A DNA stretch of 64,000 nt from Lolium rigidum (lineage: Eukaryota > Streptophyta > Magnoliopsida > Poales > Poaceae): the NCBI RefSeq assembly GCF_022539505.1, contig NW_025899957.1, positions 62,001 through 126,000 on the forward strand, in the 5' to 3' direction. The translations under genes and the position numbers were made by a program. Of the stretch, positions 31,611 through 43,784 are shown piece after piece. Each line of letters opens with the position of its first letter. The stretch's first letter is position 1. The notes under the pieces are model-generated. The model did no database searches and had not been told where the DNA came from. It saw only the letters and a program-made list of their open reading frames with translations.

Positions 31611-34591
31611 GAGATTTTATCACTTAACACCACTAGTTGCTAATTCACAAAAGGACACCGCTGAGAACCTGCTTCCCTGATTGACACGTGTCCACTTTCA
31701 GCCAAAATCCTGACGATGCTTCGTCGCAGCAAAAAAATTCCCGCTTTTGCTTCATTGAAACACAAAAACGATTCGTCTAAAAAATTCCAATCTTTTGTTT
31801 CCCCGATCGACACGTGTCCACTTTCAGCCAAAATCCCGATGATGCTTCGTCGTAGCAAAAGATATCCCGCTTTTGCTTCATTGAAGCACAAAACGATTCG
31901 CCTAAAAAAAGAAAAAGACACGAGGAGCTCGCTGGAGACTTCGCCGGAGATCTCGCCGGAGACATTGAAGCACAAATAATGTAGTAAAGAAGCAGAGCCA
32001 CGAAACATTTACAACACTACCATTGAACATTTGCAGCACCTCCCCAACCTCACCGGAGACTCGCTGGAGCCCTCGCCGGAGTCTCGCCGGAGACATTGAA
32101 GCACAAATAATGTAGTAAAGAAGCAGAGCCACGGAACATTTACAACACCGCCGTTGAACATTTGCAGCACCTCCCCCTACCTCGCCGAGAAACGAAATTG
32201 TCTTGCTGCAATGCAGCCCAAATTTCATAGTAATGAAGCTAAAAAAGTGTAGTAATGCAGCCCAAAATAAAACTTAGGAAGCACGGTCACAAAAAAATGA
32301 AGCTGTCCAACAAATGAAGTAATGCAGCCCAAATTTAACAGTAATGAAGCTAAAATACGTAGTAATGCAGCCAAAAAAATGAACTAAGGAAGCACAGTCA
32401 TGGCTCCGGCGAGACGCTCATAGCAAAATTGGGATTGCAGCACCGTCGATGCCCTTTGCAGCTCCGCCGCTGCGGTTGCAGCAGCGCCGCCGCCGGTTGC
32501 AGCTCCGGCCACAGGCGACTGCAGCAGGGGCAGCGTCGCACGAGATGGAGGCGGCGGAAGGAGTCGGCGCCGCGCGAGATGGTGGCCTTCTGGCTGCTGC
32601 TGCTGTTGTGGGGGAAGGAGGCGGCGGCGCGCTCCCTCGAGGCCGGCAGCCTGAAGCAAACCATGGATGGCCGGCGACGCGGTGGATGGCGGCGGCGCCC
32701 CCTGTACAGAGAGGCGAGTTGGAGGTCGGCAGCGGCGGTCCCCGGGCACATGGCGGCGCGGTGGAAGTCGGGGCGGCCTCCCCGGCGGCGGTGCTCGGAG
32801 GAAGCGGTAGGCGCGCGGCGGCGGGACAGCAGCTCCTGTTTTATTGCGTGGCTGAGAAAATCGCGTGCTAGAGGATAACGATGGGAGGAGATGATGGTGG
32901 GACCCGCCGCATGGCTTATTTTTTTCACCACCGCGCAGGACACGCGTCACGAGCTGATGCCGGAGGCCCCGCGCGTTTCCAGCCTCCGCCTGATTTAGAA
33001 CATTTTCCTTCACAAAACCACAACTTTTGTTTTTTTATCACAGAACACCAATTTCTTGGATAATTGCTTGCACATAACATGTTAGTCGGTTTAACAGCCC
33101 ATTAGTGTATTATAGGCCCAGCGTGGCACCACATCCCCAAGCGAACAGAGGCGGCGAGATGCGACCAGCCGACCCAGCGACTGGCCGACCCGGCGACCGA
33201 GACGGAGGAGCGCCGGTGGCGAGGTTGGGCCATGGTCTAGCGGCGGAGATTGAGCCAGGTCTCATCGATGGATTCACGGGATTTGAGGCCGAGGCGGGCC
33301 TCAATCGAGCTGGCACCAGCGACGGGGGCGGCGGCACGCATGGTAGGTGGACGTCGGCCATCTATTTCGATGACCCCATCTCGTTCAGTTGGTAAGCTTC
33401 GCTTCCAATGCCTAATCTGTGAGATTTTTCTCTTTTTGTTAGGGTTTTGGCCGGGAGTAAGAAGAATCCTAGTTTGTCTTTGGAACAATTTAGCTCTGAT
33501 CGACGTATAAATTTAATTCGTTTACTAATTTTGTGGTGTTATATTAGCTGCTACATTTTTTGTTTTGGGATTGTACAATATAATGAGAGAAAATGTGAGG
33601 AGGGGAAGTTTATTTTGATTTCAGGCTGCTAGGAAATTAGTAAATCCAGGCTGCATATTTCGTTTTGGGATTGTGCAACATAATAATAACTAGTGTTTAT
33701 CTTTGTTCAGGTTGGATGATCTAGGCTGCAACGTTGATTGGACCAATCTTGATGCTGAATCTACACAAGTGGTAGCACATATAGAGAAAGATGCACAAGA
33801 TGAAGGCTTTGTTGATGAGGAAACCGTCTCTGACAATTATGATGATTTTCTGGTTCGTTGTGAAGGTGATACGGATGTTGAGGACTGTTTTCCCACACGA
33901 TGTGATACGGATGTTGAGGACTGTTTTCCCACACGATTGACAACAGAAAATAATGTATTTGACGAAGAGAGGCGAAGGGTAGAGGTGGCAGATCTCCGTA
34001 AAGAAGGAACGAGAAAGACTGCCAAGGACAAGAACAAGACAACGGATCCATTACACCGACAGCCGGCTTTATGGTTCTTCACAGCTAGTAATGGGCAAGG
34101 ACATCAACAGGAGCCTCTTACCCGTAAGACACTAGATGTGAAGCTTTTTGCCAAAACTAGTGTGATTCATCTTATGAGGCAAACTAATGTTTTGTATGTG
34201 CTGTAAGGTATCGTCTAATTCCTATCATGTCTGGTTATAATTTGGATAAATGTTATCTTCTGGTCATTCTTTTTATGGTATCAAATTTCCTGCCAATTTC
34301 ATGTCCATGTTTGGTTGTCCAATTTCCTATAGCTTGTGTTTTGGTGAAATGAATTGAAAAATTCATCTTGTAGAAAAGATGTACTACTGATTTTTTTTTG
34401 CAAATATTGGTATTTTGTGATAAAAAAAATCTATCAAATGGGCTGATTGGCTATCAAACCAGCTAATTACAACTACTGTGTTGTATGCAAACAATTACAC
34501 CAAGAGTTGGTGTTCTATGATAAAAAAAAACGAGAGTTGTGGTTTTGTGATAAAAAAATCATCAACTAGTGGTGTTAAGTGATAAAATCTC
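31611..34591 (+). mobile_element. Mutator-like element, copy in unit 2
   Basis: Same element as at 25,560, carried along by the tandem duplication and not an independent insertion. It has the same terminal repeats and the same flanking TGCGCTA. It is 2,981 bp long against 2,978 bp. The copy here keeps the internal two-exon gene open. Confidence 0.75.
33159..34206 (+). CDS. Unrecognised two-exon protein carried by the MULE, open copy
   Basis: Model: exon 1 33159-33391 and exon 2 33711-34206, joined across a GT-AG intron of 319 bp (TCAGTTG^GTAAGC ... TTGTTCAG^GTTGG), giving 242 residues. The two frames meet in phase as DDPISFSW-LDDLGCNVDW. Exon 1 is GC-rich (Arg/Gly/Ala). Exon 2 is acidic (KDAQDEGFVDEETVSDNYDD) with a tandem peptide CDTDVEDCFPTR, then a basic patch (RKEGTRKTAKDKNKTT) and a tail ending RQTNVLYVL. 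I do not recognise the family. The acidic-then-basic layout resembles N-terminal parts of some plant MURA-type proteins, but no MULE, SWIM or zinc-finger domain is present. The element may have captured part of a host gene. The start codon is the first in-frame ATG and is uncertain. Confidence 0.45.
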
Positions 34592-34646
34592 TGCGCTAAC
34601 ATAAGAAAACATCCTTTCAAAGTCTGATTTTTTTGGCGTTTTATTA

Positions 34647-35208
34647 GGCATCTCCAACGGGACGACGTAAATTGGTGTCCGCTCGCGTCCGTCCGCGTCG
34701 CGGCAGCGCGAAAAGACCATATTTTTCACGCGTCCGTTTGCACTCGGGGGTGCCTCCAGCGGTCCGACGCATTTCCGCGTCGGCATGAATTATGATGTTT
34801 GAAAACAATAAAATAAAGAGCTTCAACGAAGTCATAGTTATTACATCCAAATTTTAAGTCTACATGAAAATAAGATGGTATTCCTCTAGGCATGGTCTTC
34901 ATGGCCAGCCAATGTCCACTGATGCTCAATCAGATCCATCTGCAGCCGTTTGCACACGTTCTCGTCAGTGACTTCTACATTCATATGTAGATAGTCCTCC
35001 GAGGATAATGCACAGGGAGTGGCGCAATCAGCTCACCTTGGAAATCTCATTGATGTTCATTGCGGCCATCAGGATGCTCGTTCTCAACGATCATGTTGTG
35101 CATGATCACGCAGAATGTCATCACTTCATGCATGGTCTTCAGCGACCATGTTCTTGCCGGGTGACGGACAAGTGTCCACCGAGCTTGGAGCACACCAAAT
35201 CCGCGCTC
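34647..35208 (-). mobile_element. Harbinger fragment with transposase C-terminus, unit 2
   Basis: The tandem copy of the fragment at 28,594-29,158, with the same terminal sequence, same internal stop and same truncation by the gypsy LTR at 35,208. The coding remnant runs 35208-34886 on the minus strand. Confidence 0.8.
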
Positions 35209-36792
35209 TGATACGTCCCAAATGTATCTATAATTTTTGATGCTCCATGCTTGTTTTGTTACAATTTTTATATGTTTTATGTGCACTTTTTCACACTTTT
35301 TAGCATTTTTTGGGACTAACCTATTAACGTAGTGCCGCAGTGTCAGTTCCTGTTTTCTGCTGTTTTTGTGTTTCGGAAAAGTTGTACATGAAAGTTTCTC
35401 GGAATTGGACGAAACAAAAGCCCAGAGTCTTATTTTTCCGGGACGAAGACCCAAAGGACACGAGCAGGAGAGCTGCCACGTGGCAGTACATAGGGCAGGC
35501 GCGGTCCCACCCTTGGCCGCACCTGGCCCATGTACTGGCGCCTCGTCGCCTCATTTGCTCCACCCTTCCGCCTATTTATTCCTCGTATCGGGAAAACCCC
35601 AGGGACGAGAGCCTCCATCCACGAAAAGTTGTGATACCGCCGTCAACCGAAACCCTAGTTCGGGAGGGTTCTGCAGTCCATCTCGGCACCCTGCCGGAGA
35701 GGGAAATCACCGCCGGAGGCCTTTACATCGCCATGTCTTCATCCGAGGTGATGCGTGAGTAGTTCTCCATGGGACCATGGGTCCATAGCAGTAGCTAGAT
35801 GGTTGTCCTCTCCTTGTTGTGCTTCATGTATAGATCTTGTGAGCTGCCTAACATGATCAAGATCATCTATTTGTAATTTCTACTTGTTGGTTTGATGTGG
35901 ATCCGATTTATAGAGAAATTGCTTTGGTTGAGATTATGTATTATGTTATTATGATCTTGCATGCTCTCCGTTTCTAGTAGATGCTTTGGCCAAGTAGATG
36001 CTAGCGACTCCAAGAGGAAGTATTTATGCTCGATAGTGGATTCATGCCTCTATTTAACTATGGGAAGTGACCTTGTTCTCTACGGTTGTACATGTGATGT
36101 TGCTACAAGGGAGAAAATAGCGGTGTTCAATTCAAGGGTAGTTTCATCGTTTACTTTACACACATTACTTAAAGCGATAGTCAGTTGCTTGCAACTTAAT
36201 ACTGGAGGGTGTCGCGGATGCAATCCTGAAGGTGGATTATTAGTCATAGATGCAGTTGGATTACGGTCTATGCATATTGTTGTAATGCCCGATCTTTCAT
36301 AGCATGTATTCTGCACCAACCATTAGTGTAGAATCTCTTTTTGTCAATTGCCCATCTGTAATTTGTTTACCCATCATATTTATTTTATTGGGGAGGCGCC
36401 TCTAGTGAACTGTGGACCCCGGTCCTTGTTCTTTTAACTGCTATCTTCTACAACATTTTTCTGTTCTGTTTTCTGCAAACAATTCTTCTTCCACACGGTT
36501 TGTTTAATCCTTTGTTTCCAGCAAAACCAGTGAGCTTGACAACCTCGCTGAAAGTTGGGGACAAAGTACTTGGTTGCTTGTGTGCAGGTCTCCACGTTGC
36601 CGCTGACGCCGGCAGTGCGCCCTGCCACGAGTTGGTTCGCAACACCTCGGGAGAGAACGTTTTTCTCCTACTGGTCGATAAACATTGGTTTCTTACTGAG
36701 GGAAAACTTCCTGCTGTACTCATCATATCTTCCTCTTGTGGTTCCACTCAACGTTGCACATAAATTTTCCTTCATCAACTCCGCGCTCAGCA
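35209..36792 (+). repeat. 5' LTR of Athila-like gypsy element, unit 2
   Basis: Duplicate of the LTR at 29,159-30,745 (1,584 bp here). Same TGATACGTCCC start and TCAGCA end. The primer-binding site follows at 36804 (TGGCACCGTTGCCAGGG). Confidence 0.75.
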
Positions 36793-36982
36793 AAGACTTT
36801 TTCTGGCACCGTTGCCAGGGAGAAAAGCATCTCTTCTGCGAGGGGAGTCTCTCACTCTCAACTCTTTTACTTTGTAATTGTTTTGCTTGCATATTATATT
36901 TTTATCTTGTTTGCATTTTTTATCGAAAATCCAAAAAAATTAGTATAGCTTTTATTTCTGTTGCTTGCATTATTTTTATTAA

Positions 36983-38599
36983 ATGGCTACTCCTGAGAAT
37001 ACTAAGTTGTGTGATTTTACTAGCACCGACAAAAATAATTTTATTTGCACACCCATTGCTCCACCTGCTCCTGAAGCGACTTTTTATGAGATTAAGCCTG
37101 CCTTGTTGAACCTTGTTATGAAAGAGCAATTTTCTGGTGTTAGTACTGATGATGATGCTTCTCACCTCAACAATTTTATTGAGCTATGTGAGATGAAAAA
37201 ATATAAGGATGTAGATGGTAATATTATTAAGTTGAAATTGTTTCCTTTCTCATTAAAAGGTAGAGCTAAGGAGTGGTTGCTATCTTTGCCTAGAAATAGT
37301 ATTGATTCTTGGATTAAATGCAAAGATGCTTTTATTGAAAAATATTATCCTCCTGCTAAAATTATATCTTTGAGAAGTGATATTATGAATTTTAGACAAT
37401 TTGATACTGAGCATGTTGCCCAAGCTTGGGAAAGAATGAAATCTGTGGTTAAAAATTGTCCCACTCATGGACTGACTACTTGGATGATTATTCAAACCTT
37501 CTATGCAGGCCTAAATTTTTCTTCAAGAAAGTTATTGGATTCAGCTGCTGGAGGCACTTTTATGTCTATGACCCTTGGGGCGGCAACAAAACTTCTGGAC
37601 AATATGATGGTAAATTATTCGGAGTGGCGTACCGAGAGAGCTCCACAAGGTAAAAAAGTAAATTCTGTTGAGGAAACTGCTACTTTGAGTGATAAGATTG
37701 ATGCTATTATGTCCATGCTTGCAAATAATAATGCTCCTATGGATCCAAACGATGTTCCTTTGGCCTCTTTGGTTGCTCAAGAAGAGAATGTAGATGTGAA
37801 TTTTATTAAGAGCAACGATTTTAATAATAATGCCTATAGGAATGATTTTGGTAGCAATAATTATAGGCCGTACCCTCCCAACAATGGAAGTGGTTTTAGT
37901 AACTCTTATGGTAATTCTTATAACAGAAATAGGAGTGCTCCCTCTGAACTTGAAGCTATGCTCAAAGATTTTATTAGTAAACAAACTGCTTTTAATAAAT
38001 CTATGGAGGAAAGGTTTAGCAAAATAGATGCTCTTGTTTCTAAAGTGGATAGCCTTGCTCTTGATGTTGATCTTCTTAAATTCAAGGTTGTTCCTCATTA
38101 TAATACTGAGAATAAAACTTTTGCTCAAGCAAATGCTATTCAAGTTAGAATTGATGACAATATGAGCTTGTTAGCTGAATTGCATGCTAGGTGGAAAAGA
38201 GAAGATGAGATGGCTAGAGAAAATAATTTAGCCAAGGTTTACACAATCACCACCAATAGTAATACTGAACATTTGAATGCTAGAAAACCTCCTACTACTA
38301 CTAGAAAAATCGAAAATGTAGGAAAAGTCCCCACTCCACATAGAAAAGTGTATAAACCCATTAAGACTGTTCCCGACAAGCGTGCTGAAATTTTTAGAGG
38401 TGTGGGAGATAATTGTCCTTTTACTTTTGATAGCAATGATTTTGATTTTGAAAGTTGTACCATTACTGAATTTATAAAGTTCTTGCAAAAGCTCGCTGAA
38501 ACTCCCAATTCTAGTGAACAAAATGTTGCTCTTACAAAGCATATTGCTAGTGCTATTATGAAAATGATAACTTTTGCGTCCGGACTCCGATTTCGATGA
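36983..38599 (+). pseudogene. Athila-like gag, long but 3'-truncated
   Basis: An open frame of 538 residues. The capsid-like Retrotrans_gag region lies at about residues 40-150 (LKLFPFSLKGRAKEWLLSLP, YYPPAKIISLRSDIMNFRQF, AWERMKSVVKNCPTHGL), followed by the Athila-type TLGAATKLLDNMMVNYSEWR segment. An Asn-rich linker (residues 270-310) and a predicted coiled coil (FNKSMEERFSKIDALVSKVD) come next. The last ten or so codons (from about 38,575) come from an unrelated repeat, so the natural end, protease and reverse transcriptase are missing. Gag forms the retrotransposon particle. There is no zinc knuckle, as in other Athila elements. Copy 1 at 30,937 is identical apart from a few residues. Confidence 0.85.
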
Positions 38600-39705
38600 T
38601 CTTGGGCTTGTTGGAATCAGGATAACAAGCCCTACAACTTTATGCATAGAAACATCATTGTCCACCCATGGAGTAAAAACCATAAGATGAATGTTTTGAC
38701 TTATCTATAAAAGAAACACCGGTAAAACCTCCAAGCTCGAAAACACAATAGAAGATGCATATGGATTCCGTTTTCGATGAACTTGGGATTGTTGTAAAGC
38801 TAGAAACAAACTCAAGAACCTCACACAGAGAAACACCAAGAAACAACAAGATTTATGGAATGCAAAGCATGCAAAGGATTGAGCTCCCTAAGACGATGTG
38901 ATCAAGTTACCCAACCGAAAGCCCCTCTTGATAGTGCGGCTATCTATCCTATAATCCGGTCTCCCATCAACCACCTTGAGACCGGTAAAAGGAATACCTA
39001 TCAAGGCCATACCTTTTCCTTGCGCATCCCGCTTGATCTTGATGATAACTCTTCAAGCTCCACTCAAGCCGGAATGCCACACTTGATCATTGTTGCTTCG
39101 TGAAGACTCACAAATGCTCCCCATACACCATGATGGGAAAGCTCCATTGATGCACATCTTCACATGTCCATTATCACCAAATGGACGGCAAGCTTCAAGC
39201 ATATGATCCTCTTGAGATGCTCAACTTGAACTTGCCCAACTCAACCTTGATGACAATCACCACTTGACGTCATCCTCTCATGGGCTATATGAGATCTCAC
39301 TTTTGATGCATGCCCATGGAAAAATACCTAACCCACATAGACAACACAAGGGAACATATATGATGGGTTAGTTCATAAAGTATGATTGACACGGCTTACC
39401 ATACCACATGACTTCTCGTGGCACATTCTTCATGCTTCATATGTTGACCAATATTGAATCTATTCTTCACTCTTTGTATTGGTCAACCGTGTATCTTCTC
39501 ATGCTCTATCATACTATCTTGATCGATGATCTTGATGCCAATACACAAGGTGTATCTTTATCTTCATGGCATCCATACTTGAATCCAACACATGGGATAC
39601 AAGTAGTACATATGGAATATTCCTTCATATAAACTCAATCAAAATATTAGTCCATAGGGGTTGTCATTAATTACCAAAACCACACATAGGGGCAATATAC
39701 CCTTA
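38590..39705. other. Unclassified dispersed repeat
   Basis: About 1.1 kb of moderately AT-rich DNA after the broken gag. A phrase recurs within it: GACTCCGATTTCGATGATCT near 38,583 and GATTCCGTTTTCGATGAACT near 38,764. The 3' part (ACCAAAACCACACATAGGGG, 39,673) reads like the edge of a common Triticeae repeat. No gene and no LTR ends were identified. It is interrupted at 39,705 by the Tourist-like element. Confidence 0.4.
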
Positions 39706-40496
39706 TGCTGTGTTTGGTTGCGTTGAATTGGGCTCGGAATCGTCCAATCTGGAATTTGAGGCCTGTTTCCGCCGTTTGGATTGCCTTAGAATTGGGAGCC
39801 TGGAAACAGAGGCCAAATTCCACGCACCGGTCCGGCCCGTGTAAACATCCCCGAAACTTTCCGAGGTCAGACCCTCGGAAACGTGTGGAATCGAAGCGCT
39901 CGCGTGCCTCTTCGTCAAGCGAGCAGAGATAGAGACGGAGCAAGGCGACTCGCCCGTTGCCGCCTCCCTCCGACGCGAGCGACCGGACCGGAGCGGCGGA
40001 GCCCCGACGGCGGCGCACAAGCTCGGCCCCCTCCTCTTCTCCCTTTCCTCGCTTCCCCAGCTTATTCCCCTTTGCGTCGCCTCCGCTGGTCGTCCCTCTC
40101 CTGGCGCATAACTCTAATCTGCGCCATGTGAGATGGGATGGTCACGGCGGCGGCGGCGGTGATGTAAACAGCGGCGGCTGGAGGTGAATTGCACCGTAAT
40201 AAGGCAGGGAGGACGGGGCCCTCCATGGCCATGCTCGTTTGCATCGATGAATGTGTGTTGTCTAATGTTAAGATCCGTTCTAATTGAAACTTTCTTGGAT
40301 AATTAGTACTAGCTTTGGCCGATTGGAAGAATAAAATTCTTCTTTTGACTCGTACTGTGTTTGATATTTTTTTTTTACATGTACACATGTTTATATGTTC
40401 AAACTCCACAGAACACCAAATTTCGTAGTTTGTACATCCAAACAAGATTTGGAATTGGATTCACCATTTGATTCCAACATAAAATTCCGAGCACAT

Positions 40497-42009
40497 TGAT
40501 GACCCACAAGTATAGGGGGTGTATCGTAGTACTTTCGATAAATAAGAGTGTCGAACCCAACGAGGAGCAGAAGGTGTTGACAAGCAGTTTCGATGAAGGA
40601 TTCACTGTAAATGCTCACAGACAAGTATTCCGGGGGTTTTGATGTAACAGATGAATAAAGTACAAGTAAGTAAAATGCGAGAGAAATAATTGCAGCGAGT
40701 GGCCCAATCCTTTTTAGCACAAAGGACAAGTCGGTTTGTTTACTTATAATGACCAAACGTTCTCGAGGACACACGGGATTTTAGTCTAGTGCTTTCGCTA
40801 CATACAGCTTATTAATCTTCATTGTTTTGATAAGTGTTGTGTGGGTGAACCTATGCTAATGTACCGCCCTTCCTAGGACTAATACATACTTGTGATTATA
40901 CCCCTTGCAAGCATCCGCAACTACAAGAAAGTAATTAAGATAAATCTAACCACAGCCTTAAACTCGAGATCCTGCGATCCCTCCCGCATCGATATACCAA
41001 CGGGGGTTTAGGTTTCGTCACTCCGGCAACCCCGCAATTGGCAAACGAGTACAAGATGCATTCCCCTAGGCCCATAAATGGTGAAGTGTCGTGTAGTCGA
41101 CGTTCACACGACACCACTAGAAGAATGACACCACAACTTAAATATCATAACATTGAATATTACTCAACCATAATTCACTACTAACATTTAGACTTCACCC
41201 ATGCCCTCAAGAACTAAACGAACTACTCACGAGACATCATATGGAACATGATCAGAGGTGATATGATGATGAATAACAATCTGAACATAAACCTTGGTTC
41301 AATGGTTTCACTCAATAGCATCAATAACAAGTAGAAATCGCATCGGGAGAGTTTCCCCTATCAAACAATCAAGATCAAACCCAAATTGCTACAGCGGTGA
41401 CGATGTCCAGCGGTGGAGACGGCGGTGATGATGGTGGAGATGATGATGATGGTGATGGAGATGATGTCCAGCTCGATGGCGGTGACGATGGCGTCGATTT
41501 CCCCCTCCGGGAGGGAATTTCCCCGGCGGATTCCTCGCCCGCCGGAGAGCTCTTTTCTCTCTGGTGTTCTCCACCCCGCAGAGGCGGCTGTAACCCTTCG
41601 TGAGGATCCCTCTGTGGCTTAGGTCTTCGGGACGAAGGGTTTCGCGAAGAAAAGGAGGCGAAAGGGGTTGTGGGGGCCCCACACCACATGGTGGCGCGGC
41701 CAGGCCATGGGCCGCACCGCCCTATGGTCTGGGCCCACCTTGGGTCCAGCTAGCTCCCCTTTCTGGCTTCCTTCGTCATCTGGAAAAATAGGATTTTTGG
41801 TGAAATTTCCTTCCACAGTTGATCTTCCGAAATATTGCATCCTGACTGTGCTTTTTCCAGCAGAATCCTGGCTCCGGTGCGCGATCTCCAAATAATCATG
41901 AAACATGCAAAATAGATGAAATAACATAAGTATTGTGTCCCAATATGAAATATATCAATGAATAACAACAAATTATGATATAAAATAGTGATGCAAATTG
42001 GACGTATCA
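40497..42009 (-). repeat. 3' LTR of the gypsy element
   Basis: 1,513 bp, downstream LTR in the element's direction, with the same terminal bases as the 5' LTR. It is preceded on the minus strand by the polypurine tract at 42010-42024. Confidence 0.92.
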
Positions 42010-42024
42010 ACTCCCCCCAAGCTT
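42010..42024 (-). other. Polypurine tract of the gypsy element
   Basis: Read on the minus strand, AAGCTTGGGGGGAGT lies directly before the 3' LTR. A G-rich purine run at this place primes plus-strand synthesis in LTR retrotransposons. Confidence 0.75.
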
Positions 42025-43784
42025 AGACTTCGCTTGTCCCCAAGCGAAACTGAACTCGGTAAACAGGACCACATGTTTATGGAGTGAAGAGTCGATAAAT
42101 AAAATACGGACAAGAAGCATCATATTCATTCACACAAGACATTATAGTAAACAACTTCCTCATATAACCCAACTTGAAACAAGTATAAGGTAATCACAAA
42201 TAAAGGTGCATAAGGAATCATAATTGGTGATGGCAAACTTTGTTCTTGGTCAGAGAACATTCAACAGATTATATTTATCTATTGAGCAGCGCTCTCATAT
42301 TAAAGCTTATGGTAAACTTGCATACTCAATCATATTAATCATTGATGACCTTCAAAGCTATATTCATTCAGGTAAAACTTGTACTAAACAAGAAAGAGTA
42401 AAGACATGATGAAGCAAATCACAATATAATAGTTTGATCACAACAACTCAAATGCTTGCTTGAGATGGAGGGAAATAGGTTTACTGACTCAACATAAAGT
42501 AAAAGACAGGCCATTCGCGAGAGGGAAGCAGGGATTAAATCATGTGCTAGAGCTTTTTCAGTTTTGAAATCATATAAAGAGAATAAAAGTAAAGTTTTGA
42601 GAGGTGTTTGTCGTTGTCAACGACTGGTAGCGGGTACTCTAACCCCCTTGCCAAACAGACCTCCAAAGAGCGGCTCACATGAAGGACGTTATCTCTACCA
42701 GCAAGGTAGATCATCCCTCTTCTCTTTTGTTTACACATGTACTTTAGTTTATTTAAGGATGACACTCCCCCCAACCTTTGCTTACACAAGCCATGGCTAA
42801 CCGAATCCTCGGGTGCCTTCCAACAATCTCATACCATGGAGGAGTGTCTATTGCAAAATTAAGTTGCTTACTGATGAATCAGGGAAAACATGTGAAGAGA
42901 ATTATTAATGAAAGTTGATTAATTGGGGCTGGGAACCCCGTTGCCAGCTCTTATTGCAAAATTATAGGATAAGTGGATGAAGCCACTAGTCCATTAGTGG
43001 AGGCTGCCTAACAAGACTGAAAGATAAAACACCACATACTTCCTCATGAGCTATAAAACATTGACACAAATAAGAAGTAATAAGTTTTGAATTGTTTAAA
43101 GGTAGCACATGAAGTATTTACTTGGAGTGGCAGAAAATACCATGCAGTAGGTAGATATGGTGGACACAAATGGCATAGGTTTGGGTTCAGGTTTGGATGC
43201 ACGAGAGGTATTCCCTCTCAGTACAGGTCTTTGGCTAGCAAGGTTAATTAGCAAGCATAGGAGTTGAGGGAAACAAACAAATATACATGTGATAGAAACA
43301 ATCATGCATCTTACTTGTGAGCACAAACAATTTTAACTTCAAAATACCAAGCTAAGGACTGATAAGAAAGATAATAACATCTTCTACATGTATTTCCTCT
43401 ATTCTTCTTGAACTCAAAGTGTTGTTGCTATTGACCATTGCTAAGTTTGCCAAAACCAAATAGATTTACTCAATGCTCCCAAAGTGGTACCAATACTAAA
43501 ATCAAGATCAATCATATAGTAGAAATTGCAAACTAAAATAAGGTGTGCAATATGTAAATGATAAGACTTCTCATTAATATTCCATAACGATAACTCACAC
43601 CAAGGGATACATAGACAAACTAAAGGAGAGATACTTCCACACCGCAACCCATCTTATACGATAACTTCCCTACTCATGATATGACACTACTTGATAGTAA
43701 AAAGTAAAAGGTAGTGATGATGTGATACTGCGGCACTCCCCCAAGCTTGGAACAAACCAAGGGGATGCCAATACCGATGATGGA
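42025..43784 (-). other. Noncoding internal region of the gypsy element
   Basis: About 1.8 kb between the extra ORF and the polypurine tract, without coding features. It includes the phrase AGGTAGATATGGTGGACACA (43,150), which recurs in diverged form near 54,262, showing that a related element once lay there too. Confidence 0.6.

Larger units (their letters stand above)
31462..37510. repeat. 6.05 kb tandem duplication, unit 2
   Basis: Begins in the middle of the unit 1 gag (after TTCTATGCA, 31,452-31,461) with the F-box leader sequence. It ends at 37,510, where gag continues normally with CTAAATTTTTCTTC. The bases GGC are common to both parent sequences at the junction. Unit 2 therefore shows the original right side and unit 1 the original left side. 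Confidence 0.95.

Noticed and set aside
39883..40187. Possible small gene in the left arm of the Tourist-like element
   Set aside because: Short frames only, no domain, and it lies within a transposon. It was mentioned as possible captured sequence, not called as a gene.
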